This document shows, piece by piece, positions 52,420-61,671 of a DNA stretch of 64,000 bases. Position numbers and translations under genes: made by a program. Under the pieces are notes generated by a model. It made no database searches and was not told the DNA's origin. It saw nothing but the letters and a program-made list of their open reading frames with translations. How positions within the stretch are numbered: the first letter of the stretch is position 1; each line of letters opens with the position of its first letter. Source of the DNA: Salinisphaera sp. G21_0 (lineage in GTDB: Bacteria; Pseudomonadota; Gammaproteobacteria; Pseudomonadales; Endozoicomonadaceae). The DNA lies in NCBI RefSeq assembly GCF_017744115.1, contig NZ_JAGHQW010000023.1, positions 1-64,000 on the forward strand. Direction: 5' to 3'.

Positions 52420-52633
52420 GATCTTCCTCGTTTGAATTTTTCATTAACAAGCTGGTCAGATTCGCTAACTAAAACTAACCTCTTCATTTAACCGCTTCTA
52501 TTTCAACCACTTACATAGCGAAAACTGCTATCCCAATGGATATATCGCCGTATGCCGGTTATCCCAGAAACCTGTTAGATTCCCCCCCTTTCAAAAGGCA
52601 CGACTTCCACCTGACTCAGGGCTTTCAGATCCC

Positions 52634-53458
52634 ATGCTGAGCTATCAACACCACTACCACGCGGGTAATCATGCCGATGTACTCAAACACTGGCTGTTGC
52701 TGGCCTGCGTGCGGCACATGCAGAAAAAAGACACGCCTTTTGATTATATCGACACCCATGCCGGTGCCGGTCTCTACCGACTGGACTCAGCCATGGCCCG
52801 CAAGACAGCGGAAAGCGATGAAGGTGTCCTGAAGCTGGACTGGCAAAAGCTGAAAGGTCTGGATGACTACCACGGCCAGATTGCCGACGATATCCGTGCC
52901 AAACGTTACCCGGGCTCACCATTGCTGGTAAAGCGGCTGTTGCGGCCCGGTGACAAAGCCTGGCTGTATGAAATGCATCCTAAAACCATTGCTGAATTAC
53001 GTCAGAATTGTGAACATCGTCGTCTTTGTCATGTTCGCCAGGAAGACGGTTTTAAGGGCCTGCCAGCCCTCCTGCCCACAGCCAGTCGTCGTGCATTGGT
53101 ATTGATTGACCCCTCTTATGAGATCAAGTCGGACTATCAGACAGTGGTTAAGGTGATGGAAGCCGCTTACATGAAAATGCCTCAGGCCATGCTGTTGCTG
53201 TGGTATCCCTTGGTGGACAAGCAGCAGATTCGACAGATGGAAAAGGGCTTTGCCAAAAGCAGGATGCGCAATACCCACCTGTTTGAAATGGGCGTTGCCG
53301 ACCCTGGCGAGCCCGGTATGACCGCTTCAGGCATGGTGGTTGTGAATCCCCCCTGGACCCTGGCGGATGACTTCATCCGAATCATGCCACAGGTATCTGC
53401 CCACCTGGCGAAAGATCATAAGGCCCGCTGGCGGCATCAACTATTGGCCGCTGAATGA
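52634..53458 (+). CDS. rlmJ: 23S rRNA (adenine-2030-N6)-methyltransferase RlmJ
   Basis: RlmJ (274 residues) methylates A2030 of 23S rRNA. It has the family start MLSYQHHYHAGNHADVLKH, the SAM-binding YIDTHAGAGLYRL and the catalytic motif IDPSYE, then LLLWYPLVD and MVVVNPPWTL. It is convergent with the DASH cryptochrome gene; their stop codons abut at 53458/53459. Confidence 0.95.
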   Translation: MLSYQHHYHAGNHADVLKHWLLLACVRHMQKKDTPFDYIDTHAGAGLYRLDSAMARKTAESDEGVLKLDWQKLKGLDDYHGQIADDIRAKRYPGSPLLVKRLLRPGDKAWLYEMHPKTIAELRQNCEHRRLCHVRQEDGFKGLPALLPTASRRALVLIDPSYEIKSDYQTVVKVMEAAYMKMPQAMLLLWYPLVDKQQIRQMEKGFAKSRMRNTHLFEMGVADPGEPGMTASGMVVVNPPWTLADDFIRIMPQVSAHLAKDHKARWRHQLLAAE

Positions 53459-54769
53459 TTAAGGCATGATAGGCCAGTCAGCCGCATCGACACTGTCGAG
53501 AGGGTAGGTTTTATGCCCTCCCCAACGGTTGATATAGCGGCCATCAGGATCGAACTGCTGAGCCTGTTTATCCAGATTAAAATGGCGACTCCCTCTCGGG
53601 TCAGCACCCACGCCCGCCAGATACTGCCAGTTGCCCCAGTTGCTGCCCACGTCATAATCCACCAGCTGCTGCTCAAACCAGGCGGCTCCGTAACGCCAGT
53701 CCATCCCCAGTTCATGAATAAAGCAGCTGGCCACTATCTGCCGCCCACGGTTGGACAGGTAACCGGTGGCCTGCAGCTCTTTCATGCAGGCGTTCACAAT
53801 GGGCCAGGGTGTATTACCGGCGCACCATTTCTGAAACCGTTCCGGATAAAAGCAGGACAACCGGCACTTATCCCGGATGCCTCTGGATGAAAACAGCCGA
53901 GCACCATGCTTCAGGGCGTACCATTGGAAATATTCACGCCACAGCAATTCAAATTGAATCCAGTAGGTGGATTCATTGGCCATAATCAATGACTCATAAT
54001 GCCTGAGTGCCTGGAAAATCTGCCGGGCGGAGAGACAGCCGTGGGCCAGCCAGGGTGAAAATTTGGTTGAGGTCTCCCAACCCTGCAAGGCGTTTCGCGT
54101 CTCTTTATAGGTGGTTGGCTGCAGCGCTGAGAAATAGTGCTTCAGATGCTCTGCCCCTGCCGTTTCACCACCGGTAAACGGGCTATTGGTTTTGGCCTTT
54201 GCCGGTAACCTGTCAGAATAGTAATTCAAACCGGGCATGGGCCCTGGCATGATATCCGGTGCGGTTGCGGCTTCGGTAATGGGTAGATGTTCGACAAGCT
54301 TTCGGAACTGAGTAAATGTTTCCGGCAGCTCGTCCGGGGCAAATGGCAGATCGTTCTGGTGGAAGAGCGTAAATGTTTCAACTTCATTGAAGGTGACTGC
54401 CGGGAAGTTCTGCTTGAGACTTTGCCAATAGGCACTCTCCTGATAACCCATATTACGGCTGCGATAGACCGCATCAATTTTATGGGCTTTCAGCATTTGC
54501 TCGATCGCTTGATACGGACTTTGCAAACGCACCAGCAGTTTTTGCCGTCGCTGTTCAAGCTGTGATTCAAGCTGTTGAATACCCTCCCGCAGGAAACGCC
54601 AGCGATGCTCGCCCATCACCCTTGACTGGTAACGGCCTGGCTTAAACCAGGCAGGGTCAACACAATAGACACACACCAGGTGTTTACAACTGGCAGCAGC
54701 CTGCAGCAAGGCCCGGTTATCACTCAGCCTCAAATCGTTGGTAAACAGAAACAGCGTTATTCCCTGCAA
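53459..54769 (-). CDS. Cryptochrome DASH
   Basis: This 436-residue photolyase/cryptochrome superfamily member has an N-terminal alpha/beta antenna domain (LFLFTNDLRLSDNRALLQAA). The FAD domain shows the DASH signature: STKFSPWLAHGCLSARQI, LLWREYFQWYALKHG, NRGRQIVASCFIHELGMDWRYGAAWFEQ and LVDYDVGSNWGNWQYLAGVGADPRG. DASH proteins repair pyrimidine dimers in single-stranded or looped DNA and may sense blue light. Second light-dependent repair gene within 4 kb. Confidence 0.93.
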   Translation of the reverse strand: MQGITLFLFTNDLRLSDNRALLQAAASCKHLVCVYCVDPAWFKPGRYQSRVMGEHRWRFLREGIQQLESQLEQRRQKLLVRLQSPYQAIEQMLKAHKIDAVYRSRNMGYQESAYWQSLKQNFPAVTFNEVETFTLFHQNDLPFAPDELPETFTQFRKLVEHLPITEAATAPDIMPGPMPGLNYYSDRLPAKAKTNSPFTGGETAGAEHLKHYFSALQPTTYKETRNALQGWETSTKFSPWLAHGCLSARQIFQALRHYESLIMANESTYWIQFELLWREYFQWYALKHGARLFSSRGIRDKCRLSCFYPERFQKWCAGNTPWPIVNACMKELQATGYLSNRGRQIVASCFIHELGMDWRYGAAWFEQQLVDYDVGSNWGNWQYLAGVGADPRGSRHFNLDKQAQQFDPDGRYINRWGGHKTYPLDSVDAADWPIMP

Positions 54770-54987
54770 GAGCGATACCCTCCAAACCTTTTAGCACTAA
54801 TACCTATTTGTACGTTAATTTTCCCAAACCACGGCAAACCGTGCTCAACTTCCGATAACTCGATGTAATTTATAAAATTTATTGTCGTACTATTAAAGAC
54901 ATCAAATCTGTTTTGGTATTATGTCCTCTCAGGTAAAGTGAAGAACTTTATAATATGCTGGATGTATTGAAATAAGGGTAAAACGCA

Positions 54988-55515
54988 TTGAAAGCCATTA
55001 AAATTCTGTCACTGATAGCACTGCTGACGGGCTGTACAGGAATACCCGAAGGCGTTACACCGGTAAAGCCATTTGAGGTTAACCGCTATGTTGGAAAATG
55101 GTATGAGATAGCCAGGCTGGATCATCGATTTGAGCGAGGCCTTTCCCATATCACCGCAGAATACTCAAGCAACCCTGATGGCAGTATTCGGGTCATCAAC
55201 TCAGGTTACTCTGCTGAGGCAGGTGAACGTAAGCAGGCCGAAGGCAAGGCAAAATTTGTCAGAGAACCTGACGAGGGATATCTGAAAGTCTCTTTTTTTG
55301 GCCCCTTCTACGGCTCCTACATTATTTTCGAGCTTGATCAGAAAGGCTATGAATACGCCTTTATCTCAGGAAATGGCAAAGATTATCTCTGGCTGCTGGC
55401 CAGAACGCCTACCGTCAGTGATCAGGTTAAATCGGACTTTATCAACAAAGCCAAAGCACTTGGGTTTGCTACTGAGCAATTGATCTTTGTGGATCAGAGT
55501 AATCCTCTCAATTAG
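54988..55515 (+). CDS. blc: Outer-membrane lipoprotein lipocalin Blc
   Basis: The product has 175 residues. The lipobox LLTGC gives Cys16 as the lipidated residue of the mature protein. The lipocalin signature is VGKWYEIARLDHRFERG; SFFGPFYGSYIIFEL and YLWLLARTPT match the bacterial Blc family. It binds fatty acids or lysophospholipids at the outer membrane. Start TTG 54988 follows AAGGGT about 10 bases upstream. Between it and the divergent DASH gene are 218 bp with no clear element; after it, 180 bp with a short inverted repeat ATGGAAC...GTTCCAT. Confidence 0.93.
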   Translation: MKAIKILSLIALLTGCTGIPEGVTPVKPFEVNRYVGKWYEIARLDHRFERGLSHITAEYSSNPDGSIRVINSGYSAEAGERKQAEGKAKFVREPDEGYLKVSFFGPFYGSYIIFELDQKGYEYAFISGNGKDYLWLLARTPTVSDQVKSDFINKAKALGFATEQLIFVDQSNPLN

Positions 55516-55706
55516 CACCTGTTGGGGAATTGTGTATATCCCTGCCATCAACGCTCTCACCTTGTCCATTATCTGCACGATTCAGTATTGCTGATCGTGT
55601 TTATATCATTGTCGTTTAGCTTATAACTCAAGTCACAAATTCATTTAAATTATGGAACAGGTTACAGAAACCGGTTCCATCTTGCAGCTGAAGTATGAGA
55701 TTTGAG

Positions 55707-56283
55707 TCATCCATGAACGATATGGGTGAAAACCGCTACTTCAGCCACAACGGTATTCAGGAGTACGGTCAGGTATTGATCACGACAAAATTGTTCTGGG
55801 TGTTGCGCTTTACGGCCGTGGCTGGGCAGGCGTCAGTCTTAGGTTGGACATTAAGCTTATCCCTCCATTTTCATTGGGGTTTCGGATGGAACCACGAAGG
55901 ACACGAAGAGCACAAAGAAGAGCCATTCTTTTCCTTCGTGCTCTTCGTGTCCTTCGTGGTTCCATCTTTAACTTGCCGAAGAGAGGAGTAGGCGCTTAAT
56001 GTCTACCCTAAGAGGCGTCAGTAACCTGAAGGAGGCTGGTAATCCGTTCAGTGGTACTGCTACCGGTGGTATCAACGGCACCTGGGAAAAGGGCGTGCTG
56101 GATTATCGTGATATTTATGAGAATCATGGTGAAGCCCAAGGCTTTGTCTATGGCTATGATCAGCAGGCCGAGGCACCTTACCTGTGGAAGGAGTCAACCG
56201 ATGAGCTGATCACCTACGATGATCCTTCATCGATTCAGGCCAAGGGGCAATATGTGCTTGATAACAATTTAATCTGTAAGTAG
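55707..56283 (+). pseudogene. GH18 chitinase remnant, interrupted by a MITE
   Basis: Only the C-terminal third of a GH18 chitinase is left. One frame gives NRYFSHNGIQEYG; after a one-base shift another gives GIDHDKIVLGVALYGRGWAG, the classic barrel-end motif. The 175-bp MITE then interrupts it. Behind the MITE the domain continues: GVSNLKEAGNPFSGTATGG, GVLDYRDIYEN, YDQQAEAPYLWKE and QAKGQYVLDNNL to a stop. No start and no catalytic DxxDxDxE segment are present. It is not a copy of the intact chitinase that follows; the sequence belongs to a different GH18 subfamily. Confidence 0.88.
55838..56012. mobile_element. MITE-like palindromic element, copy 3, with target duplication
   Basis: 175 bp from CTTAGGTTGGACATTAAGC to GCTTAATGTCTACCCTAAG. 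The ten bases AGGCGTCAGT stand on both sides (55828-55837 and 56013-56022), a clean target-site duplication; because the next bases are complementary, 8 bp is an alternative reading. The central hairpin GGAACCACGAAGGACACGAA ... TTCGTGTCCTTCGTGGTTCC has a near-perfect stem. No open reading frame of its own. Confidence 0.88.
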
Positions 56284-56437
56284 TTGGCACTGGCTTATGC
56301 TGGTGCCATTGCTTTTTCATCGAAGTCTACCCTGACCTTTTTCAATAATTTGTGATCGGATCCTTATGTTGCTCTTGTCTTATGAATCAAAAGCCTATAA
56401 AAACTGCTGGCAAATAAAATGTGTAAGGAACAGAAAT

Positions 56438-58627
56438 TTGTTTAAGCGTAAATTATTACAACTGGCTACTTCTGCGGTACTGGCGGGAATAGTTGTGACT
56501 GCACAGGCTAACGGTTCGGCCATGGTTAATCCGGACAGTGGCGTTGTGGTGGGCTACTGGCACAACTGGTGCAATGGCTCCGGCTATCAGGGCGGGAACG
56601 CTCCCTGTGTGAAACTGGACCAGGTTGACCCAATGTACAATGTGGTCAACGTCTCGTTTATGAAAGTGTACGACACAGCTGCAGGTCGTATTCCGACGTT
56701 CCATCTGGACCCGGCCATTGGTCTTACTGAGCAGCAGTTTATTGATCAGATTGCTGAACTGAATAATCAGGGCCGTTCTGTGTTGATCGCCCTCGGTGGT
56801 GCTGATGCGCACATTGAACTGCGGGCCGGTGATGAGCAGCCTTTTGCGGATGAGATTATCCGACTGACCGACTACTACGGCTTTGATGGTCTGGATATCG
56901 ATCTGGAACAGGCCGCCGTTACCGCAGCAGATAACCAGACGGTAATTCCAGCAGCGCTTCGTATTGTAAAAGATCATTACAAGGCGCAGGGTAAAAACTT
57001 CCTGATTACCATGGCTCCGGAGTTTCCTTACCTTGTTGACAGTGGTAAGTACGTTCCCTACATCGATAACCTGGAAGGTTACTACGACTGGATCAACCCG
57101 CAGTTTTATAATCAGGGTGGCGATGGTATATGGATTGATGGGATTGGCTGGATTGCCCAGAACAACGATGCCTTGAAAGAAGAGTTTATTTATTACATGG
57201 CGGACTCACTGGTAAACGGCACCCGTGGTTTTCATCAGATTCCACATTCCAGGTTGGTTTTCGGTATCCCATCCAGTAATGATGCGGCAGCTACCGGTTT
57301 TGTCAAAGACCCTCAGGATCTATACAACGCTTTCAAACGCCTTGAGTCACAGGGTCAGGGCCTGCGCGGTGTGATGACCTGGTCAATAAACTGGGATATG
57401 GGCACCGATGCCTCCGGTAACGCCTACAACGAGCAGTTTGTTAAAGACTATGGCCCGTTTATCCACAGCAACTCTCCAACGCCTCCACCGGTTGACGGCA
57501 AGCCGGTCTTGAAAGGCGTTCAGAATGTCCGTGTTCTCCATGGCTCTGACTTTGATGCCATGGTCGGCGTCAATGCCATTGATAATGAAGATGGCGACCT
57601 GACTGGCAAAATTCACATCGATGGTTACGTAGATACCCGTGAGATTGGCACCTATGCCCTCACTTATAGTGTAACGGACAGTGATGGTCATACAACGTCT
57701 GCCGTCCGTTCTGTGGAAGTGTTCAGCCTGAAGCCGGTTTTCTCCGGTGTTGATAATACGATCATCCCGCTAAATACTCCGTTTGATGAAATGGCAGGGG
57801 TTACGGCTATGGATGCAGAAGACGGTGATCTGACAACCACAATCCGGATATCTGGTTCTGTCAATACATCTGTCGTTGACGTTTATACCTTGAACTATTC
57901 CGTAACCGACAGTGCGGGCCAGACAGTTTCCGCTGAGCGGAAAGTCACCGTATCGGACGGCACCAGCTGCGCCAATCCCTGGGATGCTGGCACCATCTAT
58001 TTGAAAGGGGATGAGGTCTCTCATAACGGGGCTCTGTGGCAGTCAGGCTGGTGGACCCAGGGTGAAGAGCCCGGTACCACCGGAGAGTGGGGCGTATGGC
58101 AAAAAGTCTCTGACAGTTCTTGTGGTGGCAGTCAGCCTGATGCTGACGCTGAAATCACGGTTTCCGGTGTCACTACTGAATATACAGCGGTCGATGGTCA
58201 GGTAAGCCTGTCGCTGCAGATTACCGTGAATGAAGCTATGAACCTGAATGCAGTTATCACGGACTCAAACGGAAGTGTGGTCAGTAATACCAGCCTTTCC
58301 GTAACCGAAAACAGTAATCTGACCATGATCATCAGTAATGCGGAAGCGGGCCGTTATACCCTGAACGTAAACGGAACCACTGCAGATGGTGAAACGGCAA
58401 GCTACGAGGCAGGCTTTACGGTTAAAGTAGACGGCGGCGTAACACCACCTCCGGGTGAGTATCCACTGTATGATGCCAACGCCAGCTATGCAGCGGGCGA
58501 TATTGTTGTTGGCAGTGATCATGCCCTGTACGAGTGTAAGCCATGGCCTTACACCGCCTGGTGTTCAAATCCAGCCTATGCGCCAGCCAGCAGCCAGTAC
58601 TGGCAGGATGCCTGGATCAGGCTGTAA
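56438..58627 (+). CDS. Secreted multidomain GH18 chitinase
   Basis: There are 729 residues from TTG 56438 (FKRKLLQLATSAVLAGIVVTAQA, signal peptide; AAGGA 7 bases upstream); an ATG at 56366 would add a leader with no use. The GH18 domain (about 30-345) begins VVVGYWHNWCNGSGYQGG and has the catalytic DGLDIDLEQ near residue 150. Two tandem DUF5011/Ig-like repeats follow (VRVLHGSDFDAMVGVNAIDNE and NTPFDEMAGVTAMDAE). A CBM5/12 chitin-binding module comes next (NPWDAGTIYLKGDEVSHNGA), then an Ig-like segment (AEITVSGVTTEYTAVDG) and a second CBM5/12-like module (YDANASYAAGDIVVGSDHAL). It should degrade chitin outside the cell. Confidence 0.93.
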   Translation: MFKRKLLQLATSAVLAGIVVTAQANGSAMVNPDSGVVVGYWHNWCNGSGYQGGNAPCVKLDQVDPMYNVVNVSFMKVYDTAAGRIPTFHLDPAIGLTEQQFIDQIAELNNQGRSVLIALGGADAHIELRAGDEQPFADEIIRLTDYYGFDGLDIDLEQAAVTAADNQTVIPAALRIVKDHYKAQGKNFLITMAPEFPYLVDSGKYVPYIDNLEGYYDWINPQFYNQGGDGIWIDGIGWIAQNNDALKEEFIYYMADSLVNGTRGFHQIPHSRLVFGIPSSNDAAATGFVKDPQDLYNAFKRLESQGQGLRGVMTWSINWDMGTDASGNAYNEQFVKDYGPFIHSNSPTPPPVDGKPVLKGVQNVRVLHGSDFDAMVGVNAIDNEDGDLTGKIHIDGYVDTREIGTYALTYSVTDSDGHTTSAVRSVEVFSLKPVFSGVDNTIIPLNTPFDEMAGVTAMDAEDGDLTTTIRISGSVNTSVVDVYTLNYSVTDSAGQTVSAERKVTVSDGTSCANPWDAGTIYLKGDEVSHNGALWQSGWWTQGEEPGTTGEWGVWQKVSDSSCGGSQPDADAEITVSGVTTEYTAVDGQVSLSLQITVNEAMNLNAVITDSNGSVVSNTSLSVTENSNLTMIISNAEAGRYTLNVNGTTADGETASYEAGFTVKVDGGVTPPPGEYPLYDANASYAAGDIVVGSDHALYECKPWPYTAWCSNPAYAPASSQYWQDAWIRL

Positions 58628-58679
58628 CGGTTAATCAGCAGTAAGTAAATCCAGAGGTGTAATTAACTCAGGTTATGCT

Positions 58680-58770
58680 TTAAACCACCAGGAGAGGCAC
58701 GGAGAAAAGCAAAAAGCATTTCTCCTGTCGCTCCGGGGCAAAACAAAGGAAATTATTCAGGCCCTATCCC
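58680..58770. repeat. Palindromic intergenic repeat (family 2, copy b)
   Basis: ACCACCAGGAGAGGCACGGAGAAAAG pairs imperfectly with CTCCTGTCGCTCCGGGG, and the right end AATTATTCAGG matches the right end of the copy at 13177-13292. It lies between the chitinase gene and the convergent WD40-like gene. Confidence 0.55.
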
Positions 58771-58788
58771 TAACCATTTTGCAACACC

Positions 58789-61035
58789 TCAAGTGTTAGC
58801 CATTTCATGCACAGGGCTGGCAGGAATTTTCCAGAGTAACGCAATACCAGCTTTTGAAAGGAGAGGCCCTTCTCGATCATCGTTGCAGTGAATTACCAGA
58901 TGTTCACTATCGGGGCTAAATTTGGCCTTTTGAACGGGATAAGCCGTTTTTATCTTATCTTTTTCTACCCATGTGCCATCATCACCGATGCCCCAGAGTT
59001 GCACAAGGCCTGACTGGTCTGTGTCTTTCCGGTTTTTTTTGTTGCCATAGGTCACAAAATGGTTTTCCAGTTCATTAAAATGGGCTCCATGGATGGCATA
59101 GGCACCAGGTTTTGTTACGGCCAGTGTCGTCCACTTGCCATTGTCATCGCGCCCCAGAATGGAAGCGGTGGTGTCCCGGCTAAAGGTATAGGCAAAGCGC
59201 CCTGAAGAAGAAAACCGGGCTTCACGAATATCCAGCAGATGTTTAAACTCCAACTCTTCCTGCCATTTGCCCTGACTGTTGAGGCCATGAATTTTCACGG
59301 TCCAATCACTACCGCGGGTCAGCACACTGTCCTCCTGAGCGTTGAAGGCAGCATAGTCAATCCCCGCCAGGTGATATACCCTTGCATTCTCAACCAGGTT
59401 ACCTTCCTCGTCATCCCCCCAAATGCAGGCGAAATTCGATTTATAGCCATAGCTCAGAAGGAGATTCTCTGAGGGGCTGAAGAGGGCTTCATAACTGGCA
59501 TGATGCACAAAGGTCTGACCTTTATCCAGGCGATCATCAGGAGTTTTGCAGTCCAGGAGTTTAAAAGAGCCACCGCTTTCAAAACGGGCCAGTATTTTAC
59601 CCCCGGATGGGCTGAATTTGGCATCTGAACAACAACGAATTTCTGCTTTTCCTTCCCAGACACCATTAGCATTGTAGCCAGAAACTATAACTGTGTTGTC
59701 TATATCTTTGGTCAGCGCATAGTGCCCAGTGGCATTGAACAAGGCTTTGCAAACCAGGTTGTTAATATGTTGGTTGTCGTCGGTTATGATCGTCGCAGGA
59801 TGACAGATTCTCCCGATCTGTGACCAATTCCCATCGTCATCACAACCCAGAAAGATGGTCTGATTACCCCAGGTGAAGATCACAGCGTGTTGCTCATCAT
59901 CACTCAGCTGGGCACTGGCAATGTTCCCGCCGCACTCAAAGACCTTTTTCTCCTCAAGGCAGTTGGTCTCATCATTACAGACCCAGATGGTCACTTTTGA
60001 GCCCAGGTAAGTCAATAAATAATCGTTTGTGGCTTGTAAAGCCGGTTGCTGCGGCCCGGTTTGCTTACTGTAAAGGATCTCTTTAGTCTGGGTTAGCGGG
60101 ATCCACCGTCCGTTGCCATCCTGGCGCAATACGTTGATTTTGCCGTTCTGTGGGTCGTAGGACATAATTTTGTTCTGCCCAAGGCTGAAGTCTGCTTCTA
60201 TCCTTGGATATTCTTCATCATAGGGGGTAAGCGCAAGCACCACCGCCTCCTCCCAACGGCCATCGCTGTTCAGCGTACATACCTTGACATTGCCATCGTA
60301 GCTGCAACTCAGGAGCGTATTTTCAGATCTGTTGAGTTCGCAACGATAGACCGAATCAGAGTTTCCTATTTCCCCTTGCTGCAACCAGTTGCCATCCGCG
60401 TCTTGTCGCCAGATCTTCAGAATAAAATCGCCCGCGCCATTACAACCATGGATAAGCAGGTTCTTACCCATTTGGCTAAAGCTGACATTGATAATATGGT
60501 GATCGAAGCAAGCCACCAGTTGAGGTTCCAGATAATTTTCCTGACATTGGAAAATGTCAACCTTCGCTGAATCAATATTGTCCGCTTGCCTGTTATTCAG
60601 CGCAATATCCTGTAACTGCGCATCATTAACAGCTGCGGTGCTATTGAGCTGTACATGCTGTTGTGATGCGTCTCCCACTCCAGCGTCTGACGATGGCATC
60701 ATGGAAATCTTAAGCCCGATAATTTCCAGCTTACGCTGACCGATAGCAGTGATGATCGACAACTCGGGTGGAGCATTCCGTTTCAACCGTTCCAGGGATT
60801 TGATTTGCTCCGGTCCAGAGACTTTTGATGCATATTTGTTATAGGCAGCCACTGATTCACACAAGGGTTTCAGATTATTGAATATCTGCCGTTCACCGGC
60901 TTCGATTTTGCTTGTTGCTGCCCTGCTAAGTACGCGACCAAATGAAATCACCTGATTTCGTGCTTGCTGACTTTTCAAGGCTTTAGAACTTGCCGCAAAA
61001 CAAGTGTCCAGACATTGTCGAGCTATTGGCCCCAT
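58789..61035 (-). CDS. WD40-like repeat protein 1
   Basis: The product has 748 residues and no signal peptide. Residues 1-130 form a helical leader (RQCLDTCFAASSKALKSQQA). From about 165 on, beta-propeller-like units of 45-55 residues repeat with the pattern x-A-x-F-S-x-S/D-x-x-x-L(L)-x-x ... W-G-x-D-D-x-G-x-W: KFSPSGGKILARF, LFSPSENLLLSYG, CIWGDDEEGNLVE, AAFNAQEDSVLTRG, KFSPDSEHLVIHC. Such proteins act as protein-binding scaffolds. The gene is a paralog of 61672. Without neighbours of known function the role is open; a host-directed role is a guess based on the ankyrin, serpin and effector genes of this window. Confidence 0.75.
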   Translation of the reverse strand: MGPIARQCLDTCFAASSKALKSQQARNQVISFGRVLSRAATSKIEAGERQIFNNLKPLCESVAAYNKYASKVSGPEQIKSLERLKRNAPPELSIITAIGQRKLEIIGLKISMMPSSDAGVGDASQQHVQLNSTAAVNDAQLQDIALNNRQADNIDSAKVDIFQCQENYLEPQLVACFDHHIINVSFSQMGKNLLIHGCNGAGDFILKIWRQDADGNWLQQGEIGNSDSVYRCELNRSENTLLSCSYDGNVKVCTLNSDGRWEEAVVLALTPYDEEYPRIEADFSLGQNKIMSYDPQNGKINVLRQDGNGRWIPLTQTKEILYSKQTGPQQPALQATNDYLLTYLGSKVTIWVCNDETNCLEEKKVFECGGNIASAQLSDDEQHAVIFTWGNQTIFLGCDDDGNWSQIGRICHPATIITDDNQHINNLVCKALFNATGHYALTKDIDNTVIVSGYNANGVWEGKAEIRCCSDAKFSPSGGKILARFESGGSFKLLDCKTPDDRLDKGQTFVHHASYEALFSPSENLLLSYGYKSNFACIWGDDEEGNLVENARVYHLAGIDYAAFNAQEDSVLTRGSDWTVKIHGLNSQGKWQEELEFKHLLDIREARFSSSGRFAYTFSRDTTASILGRDDNGKWTTLAVTKPGAYAIHGAHFNELENHFVTYGNKKNRKDTDQSGLVQLWGIGDDGTWVEKDKIKTAYPVQKAKFSPDSEHLVIHCNDDREGPLLSKAGIALLWKIPASPVHEMANT

Positions 61036-61235
61036 GATAACTCCGGTTATATTGACACAGGGATTGAATTAACACCGCCATAAACCGGTAGCATCCTGTG
61101 GTTGTGTAAATCGTCCACCATTGCTGGTCGAACCATTCAGTAACTGATCATTAGATCAGTCAATTTGGCAAAAGTTCCTCTCACTGAGGTATTTTTTGGT
61201 CCAGAGTTATTAAGCCACTGAAAAAATGACCGGAA

Positions 61236-61517
61236 AGAGCGTCAAGCCCAGTACTTCTAGTGCTGGGAAGGATCGCTCGGCTTGCAAAGCAAGCCCTTTG
61301 TACTATTTTTCACACGTCGGACTTTTTCAGCGATAACGCATTCCGGCAGGAAAAGTAAAAACCTTCCGCTTTCTGTTCGTGTCCTCCAGACAATCCGAAA
61401 GGTAGAACAGATTGTCGAATAAGGTGAATCCCGTTAAATAGGTAAGGGATTCACTGCGGCGGGGCATCGCCGTCTTGCAGAAGGAATCCCACTGCTTTAG
61501 CTGTGGGAGGATGTCAA
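61236..61517 (+). mobile_element. Non-autonomous IS200/IS605-like element (omega-RNA-like right end), copy 1
   Basis: 282 bp without a transposase or tnpB frame. The left end carries hairpin CCCAGTAC-TTCTA-GTGCTGGG. The right end reads GAATCCCACTGCTTTAGC then TGTGGGAGGATGTCAA, the typical terminal hairpin and end of IS605-group elements with tnpB, where the guide of the omega RNA would begin right after GATGTCAA. Before it, AGGGATTCACTGCGGCGGGG and CATCGCCGTCTTGCAGAAGG can form the further stems of such an RNA. The first 226 bp are identical to 63775-64000. Assignment rests on right-end similarity from memory. Confidence 0.6.
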
Positions 61518-61671
61518 AACAGAGATCAGCATGGACGATTTGAATAACAACAAGATAAAAATTTATTTGCCGTTACCTCTTTGCAAAAAAGGAAAATATT
61601 CAGCCCTCATTCCCAGGGCCTGTGGACGTTTAGTTGCGTGCTCGCAACGAAACGTCCACTTCAATAACACC

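Noticed and set aside
55838-56012. The chitinase remnant and the following chitinase as one long gene
   Set aside because: Several stops lie between, the remnant belongs to a different GH18 subfamily, and the second gene has its own signal peptide and binding site.
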